Shown: one piece after another, positions 4,485-7,463 of the stretch
Layout of the letters: every line of letters begins with the position of its first letter
Position numbering within the stretch: position 1 is the stretch's first letter
NCBI GenBank assembly: GCA_021823945.1
Contig: JAKALW010000049.1
Location: forward strand, 1 to 7,463
Direction: 5' to 3'
Length of the DNA stretch: 7,463 bases
Source of the DNA: Microcaldota archaeon
Lineage (GTDB): Archaea > Micrarchaeota > Micrarchaeia > Anstonellales > VGKX01
The notes under the pieces: generated by a model
Told to the model about the DNA's origin: nothing
The model's database searches: none
What the model saw: only the letters and a program-made list of their open reading frames with translations
Made by a program: the position numbers and the translations under genes

Positions 4485-5246
4485 ATGCTGATGAACAAGC
4501 AAAGTTTTCTTTTCCTGATAATTATCGCGGCCACGGCCGCCATGGGAGTTTACGAGGCTTTCCAGCCATTGCAGGCGGGCATGGCATTCACGAGGTTTCT
4601 GGGACTAGAGGCCTTCATGCTACTTTGCGTTTCCCTAATCATCGGCCCGCTTGCGATACTTGACCAGAAATACATACCGTTGATTGAGCCGCGCAGGTCA
4701 ATCGGGCTTGCGGCCTTTTCCATCATGGCCGGGCATGTTATACTTGCAGTAATTGCCGAGTATGACTGGGACATTGGAAGCCTTCTCACCTATGCGCCCA
4801 CACTCGTGTCAATCCCCGCGGCGATCCTGATGCTGGTTCTCGCGCTCACATCAAGCGATTATGCGATAAAGCTGCTTGGCGCGAAAGCCTGGAAATGGGT
4901 GCAGAGCGCAAATTACCTGATTTTCGCGTTCTCATTCGCGCATTTCCTAATGTCTGCGACAGGATTGTTTGCAACGCGGAACACTGCGGCGCTTGCGAAC
5001 TATTCAGAGGTCGCCATGGTTGCGCTCGGCATTGCGGTTGTCATTATCCAGGCCTGGGGCTTTATGGCGAAGAGGAAAAGGCTCATGCATTCAAGCCGCT
5101 CGGCTGCCGAAGCCCGCCATCTCGATGTTGAGGCCAGGCACCTGGATGCGGAGGCACAGCACCTCCACGCCGAGGCGCAGCAGCTGCGTGAAGAAGAGGG
5201 GCGCGCGCGGGCATTGATTGAAAAAACGGAAAAGAAGGATTCCTAG
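4485..5246 (+). CDS. Ferric-reductase-like transmembrane (MsrQ-like) haem protein with coiled-coil tail
   Basis: From ATG 4485 this is a 253-residue membrane protein with six hydrophobic segments at about residues 8-25, 37-59, 72-92, 105-122, 142-160 and 173-194, the number expected of the ferric-reductase-like/MsrQ (YedZ) domain. Characteristic landmarks match by eye: Arg-Arg followed after 12 residues by His84 (RRSIGLAAF...AGH), the LALTS turn, the WKWVQ...YL segment and His153 nine residues after the Tyr. Family members transfer electrons across the membrane through b-type haem. Here the position of one TM5 histidine (family LHxxxYL) is Gln140, while His84 and His153 remain. No flavin or NAD(P)H domain is attached and no MsrP-type partner is nearby. 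The tail (195-253) is basic and then four heptads (209-236), a likely cytoplasmic coiled coil. The frame extends to a GTG at 4377, but that would add a seventh helix and overlap promoter-like AT-rich DNA. Confidence 0.72.
   Translation: MLMNKQSFLFLIIIAATAAMGVYEAFQPLQAGMAFTRFLGLEAFMLLCVSLIIGPLAILDQKYIPLIEPRRSIGLAAFSIMAGHVILAVIAEYDWDIGSLLTYAPTLVSIPAAILMLVLALTSSDYAIKLLGAKAWKWVQSANYLIFAFSFAHFLMSATGLFATRNTAALANYSEVAMVALGIAVVIIQAWGFMAKRKRLMHSSRSAAEARHLDVEARHLDAEAQHLHAEAQQLREEEGRARALIEKTEKKDS
5109..5192 (+). repeat. Four 21-bp repeats encoding heptads
   Basis: Four consecutive seven-residue units read EARHLDV, EARHLDA, EAQHLHA and EAQQLRE. Their codons differ mostly at silent positions (CGC or AGG for Arg, CAT or CAC for His, CTC or CTG for Leu). 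The protein pattern is therefore older and better kept than the DNA repeat. Ala and Leu at 3/4 spacing give a coiled-coil stripe, and histidines recur every seven residues on one face. Confidence 0.9.
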
Positions 5247-5256
5247 CCATCGGGGG

Positions 5257-5268
5257 AAATTAATTTTT
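5257..5268 (+). terminator. T-rich terminator of the ferric-reductase-like gene
   Basis: The palindromic core AAATTAATTT runs into a stretch of five T residues ending at 5268, some 22 bases after the stop at 5246. A T-run without a strong hairpin is the usual archaeal terminator. Confidence 0.45.
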
Positions 5269-5288
5269 CCTGAAGAGCGCCTCCTCTG

Positions 5289-5341
5289 CTTGCACCGGGG
5301 GCAAGTCTGCCAAGTCGCCTTAGGCTGCTTGGCGGGCCAAG
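5289..5341. repeat. Nested inverted repeats between convergent genes
   Basis: GCCAAG (5309-5314), CTTGGC (5328-5333) and GCCAAG (5336-5341) allow two exclusive hairpins. The first, 5309-5333, has an inner GCC-TTA-GGC stem. The second, 5328-5341, is CTTGGC-GG-GCCAAG. A third pair, CTTGC (5289-5293) and GCAAG (5301-5305), lies just before. Together with the T-run at 5349-5359 on the minus strand, this is probably a bidirectional termination region. Confidence 0.6.
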
Positions 5342-5348
5342 TTTGTCC

Positions 5349-5359
5349 GAAAAAAAGAA
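5349..5359 (-). terminator. T-rich terminator of the P-type ATPase gene
   Basis: On the minus strand the sequence reads TTCTTTTTTTC some ten bases after the ATPase stop, followed by the CTTGGC/GCCAAG hairpins. This fits archaeal U-rich termination. Confidence 0.5.
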
Positions 5360-5367
5360 CGTTGCAT

Positions 5368-7463
5368 TCATTCCCTTCCTGCCCCGAGCGCAAGCGTCTT
5401 TATCCAGTCATTGACGAAAAGCGAGAAGAACATCGCATAGGCAACGACAAACGCCGTGATGCCAAGGGGCATTGGCGCAAGCCCGAGAATGCCCACGGTG
5501 GACAGGAATGCGGCGATTAGCATGTCAAGCCCTATTACGGAGAAGAGGAACGCGCTTGGTGCAGATTCCCAGAACCGCCCCTTCTCCCTCACCACGAATA
5601 TCAGCAATGCCGTGAAATAAAAGAGTATCTCGAAGCTGAATGTGCTGAGCATGGCCTGCCTGACGCCAAGATAGGCAAGGCCGATGTACAACAGGCCCAA
5701 AGCCTCTATCACAAGTAGGAAGCCTTGCGCAATGGCCACCTTCACAAGCGCGCCGATGTTCCACACTTCCGGCTTCCTCGACCATTTGACATTGTCTGTG
5801 GACAGGGAAATGGTGACAAAGTCTATCATGAAAACCAAAAGCAGCATTGCCGAAGAGGAAATAATGTATTGGCCAGTCAGCACGAATGCTATGACAATGA
5901 AGCAGACCTGGAGTATCGTCTTTGTTATCTTGTTTAGTATCCACGTGTTTATGCGGCGGAACATCATCCGCCCCACGCGTATGGGCTCGAGCATGTTGGC
6001 AAGCCCCTCGCGTATCAGCACAATGCTTGCGGCTCCCTTCGCCACATCGGTCGCGGAGCTAACGGCAACGCCGACCTCCGCCTGCTTCAGGGCGGGCGCG
6101 TCATTGACGCCGTCGCCGGTCATGCCGACAATATGCCCCCTTGCCTGGAAATCACGGACAATGGCGTACTTGTCCTCCGGATATATTTCCGCGAACACGT
6201 CGCTTTTCTCGGCAAGGGCCGCTGCCTTGCCGGACTGCGCGCCGCGAAGCTGCGAGAACTTGATTGCGTTCCTGCCGATTCCGACAAGCCCCGCTATTTC
6301 CCGCGCCACTGGCAAGGCGTCCCCGGTAAGCATTTTTACGGAAACCCCAAGCTCTCCAAGTTTTGCAACCACGTCCGCGGAGTCCGGCCTTGGCGGGTCG
6401 TAGAGCGCCACAAGCCCGACAAGAACGGGCTTGGCGCCAGCGCGCGATTTTGACACCGCAAGCGCGCGATAGCCGCTTTTTGCGCAGTCTGAGACAAACC
6501 CGTCTAGGCGCAGGCGGGCCTTGGAGCTGACGCCGCACATGCCAGCTATGGAATCCACAGAGCCTTTCATGGCCTTGAACCTGCCGCCTTTGCCCTCCAA
6601 AACAGCCTCGGTCCGCCTTGTCTGCGGGCTGAAAGGGACAAAACCCTTTTGGGCGTAGGAAGACACGGGGAGTTTCCGCTCCAGGGCGGCATTGATGAAA
6701 GCCATATCTATTGAGTCGTGGTTTTCCTCCTTGGACGCCAGGGCGCCGTATAATATCACGTCGTCCTCGCTGCATTTGCCAAGCCGCATGACCTTTGCCA
6801 CTGCAACGCGGTTCATGGTCAATGTGCCGGTCTTGTCGACGCAGAGTATGTCCATGCTTGCCGCGTCGTCAGGCGCGCTAAGCCTCGTGACAAGGACGCC
6901 GTTGTCCGCAAGTTCCCGCGCGCCAAGCGCCATGCTGACAGTGAACATGGCGGGGAGGGCGACGGGTATTGCGCCAAGAAGCAGGATAAGTATCAATGGC
7001 AAAACCTCGACCGGATTGAAGCCCTTGGCAAGAGAAAATGCGAATGCGAATGCCAGGACAATCAGGACCATTGCCAAAAGCCATGTGACAACCTGCGATA
7101 TCACTTCCTCTATGTGCAGCTTGGGCTTGGCTATCTGGACAAGCTGGGCAGTGCGGCCGAAATACGTGCCCGCGCCCGTCAGGACTACTATGCATGTGGC
7201 TTCGCCCTGCGACACTATGGAGCCTGAATAAACGATATCGTCTGCCTTTTTCGCCGCAGCCTCGGATTCGCCTGTGAGGGCCGATTGGTCGGCGGACAGT
7301 TCCCCGGACACCACTATTGCGTCGGCGGGCACAAAATCCCCGGTCCTAAGCCGGACAATGTCGCCGGGTGCTAGCTCGCGCGCCGGCAATGATTCCCACT
7401 TGCCGCCGCGCAGCACGCGCGAGGTCACCTGGAGTTTCCTCTTGAGCGCCGCTATTGCGTCAG
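5368..7463 (-). CDS. Plasma-membrane-type (P3A) H+-transporting P-type ATPase, N-terminus beyond the window
   Basis: The frame is open to the right edge: 11 codons (DAIAALKRKLQ) precede the GTG at 7428, so that GTG is an internal valine. About 697 residues are visible; the missing part should be the cytoplasmic N-terminus and the first two helices. Counting from the valine at 7428, motifs are TGES (52-55, actuator), PVALP (155-159, helix 4), phosphorylation Asp198 in DKTGTLT, KGFVPFSPQTRRTEA (261-275, nucleotide domain), MLTGD (366-370) and TGDGVNDAP (437-445, hinge). Six further helices follow to 686. Helix 6 reads MIDFVTISLSTDNV, with Asp536 at the place of the proton-carrying Asp684 of plant AHA2. 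PVALP rather than CPC argues against heavy-metal transport. There is no long C-terminal regulatory domain. The usual KGAPE is KGSVD (288-292). The pump should use ATP to expel protons. Confidence 0.93.
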   Translation of the reverse strand, partial: DAIAALKRKLQVTSRVLRGGKWESLPARELAPGDIVRLRTGDFVPADAIVVSGELSADQSALTGESEAAAKKADDIVYSGSIVSQGEATCIVVLTGAGTYFGRTAQLVQIAKPKLHIEEVISQVVTWLLAMVLIVLAFAFAFSLAKGFNPVEVLPLILILLLGAIPVALPAMFTVSMALGARELADNGVLVTRLSAPDDAASMDILCVDKTGTLTMNRVAVAKVMRLGKCSEDDVILYGALASKEENHDSIDMAFINAALERKLPVSSYAQKGFVPFSPQTRRTEAVLEGKGGRFKAMKGSVDSIAGMCGVSSKARLRLDGFVSDCAKSGYRALAVSKSRAGAKPVLVGLVALYDPPRPDSADVVAKLGELGVSVKMLTGDALPVAREIAGLVGIGRNAIKFSQLRGAQSGKAAALAEKSDVFAEIYPEDKYAIVRDFQARGHIVGMTGDGVNDAPALKQAEVGVAVSSATDVAKGAASIVLIREGLANMLEPIRVGRMMFRRINTWILNKITKTILQVCFIVIAFVLTGQYIISSSAMLLLVFMIDFVTISLSTDNVKWSRKPEVWNIGALVKVAIAQGFLLVIEALGLLYIGLAYLGVRQAMLSTFSFEILFYFTALLIFVVREKGRFWESAPSAFLFSVIGLDMLIAAFLSTVGILGLAPMPLGITAFVVAYAMFFSLFVNDWIKTLALGAGRE

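Noticed and set aside
5684..6403. Plus-strand 239-codon frame
   Set aside because: It is antisense to the conserved hinge and membrane part of the P-type ATPase.
5368..7463. Heavy-metal (P1B) or K+-translocating P-type ATPase
   Set aside because: Helix 4 has PVALP and no CPC motif, and the nucleotide-domain and helix-6 motifs match the proton-pump group.

Overview
The window looks like a compact piece of an archaeal chromosome, possibly from a DPANN lineage such as Micrarchaeota; that placement is inference. The reasons are TATA/BRE-like boxes about 25-35 bases before several starts that lack a Shine-Dalgarno site (leaderless or nearly leaderless genes), heavy use of AGG (Arg) and ATA (Ile) codons, an archaeal-type AbrB regulator, U-rich gene ends, and a plasma-membrane-type P-type ATPase of the kind known from some archaea. 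No rRNA, tRNA, transposase or CRISPR array is visible.

Layout. Bases 1-90 hold 5.6 perfect copies of a 16-bp tandem repeat that runs off the left edge. A small AbrB/SpoVT-type regulator (minus strand, 175-393) is divergent from a two-gene ABC-2 exporter operon, ATPase (582-1571) and permease (1582-2355), and probably controls it. Convergent to these is an unrecognised coiled-coil protein with two C-terminal membrane segments (minus, 2443-3303). Across a 133-bp divergent promoter region lies a lipoprotein (plus, 3437-4360) whose N-terminus is built from a 12-bp repeat carrying an in-frame ATG in each copy. Next is a six-helix membrane protein that matches the ferric-reductase-like/MsrQ haem domain (plus, 4485-5246), with a C-terminal tail of four near-perfect heptads. 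The right part is a large P-type ATPase of the proton-pump class (minus, 5368 to beyond 7463), N-terminally cut by the window edge.

How the genes may fit together. The regulator and ABC pair form a plausible regulated efflux unit. The lipoprotein, the ferric-reductase-like protein and the proton pump are all membrane or cell-surface functions, but nothing in the sequence proves that they act together.

The most interesting items are the orphan MsrQ-like protein, which has a conserved haem-ligand histidine replaced by glutamine and a His-rich heptad tail, the repeat-built lipoprotein start, the 16-bp array, and the duplicated TATA modules with an inverted repeat between 3304 and 3436.
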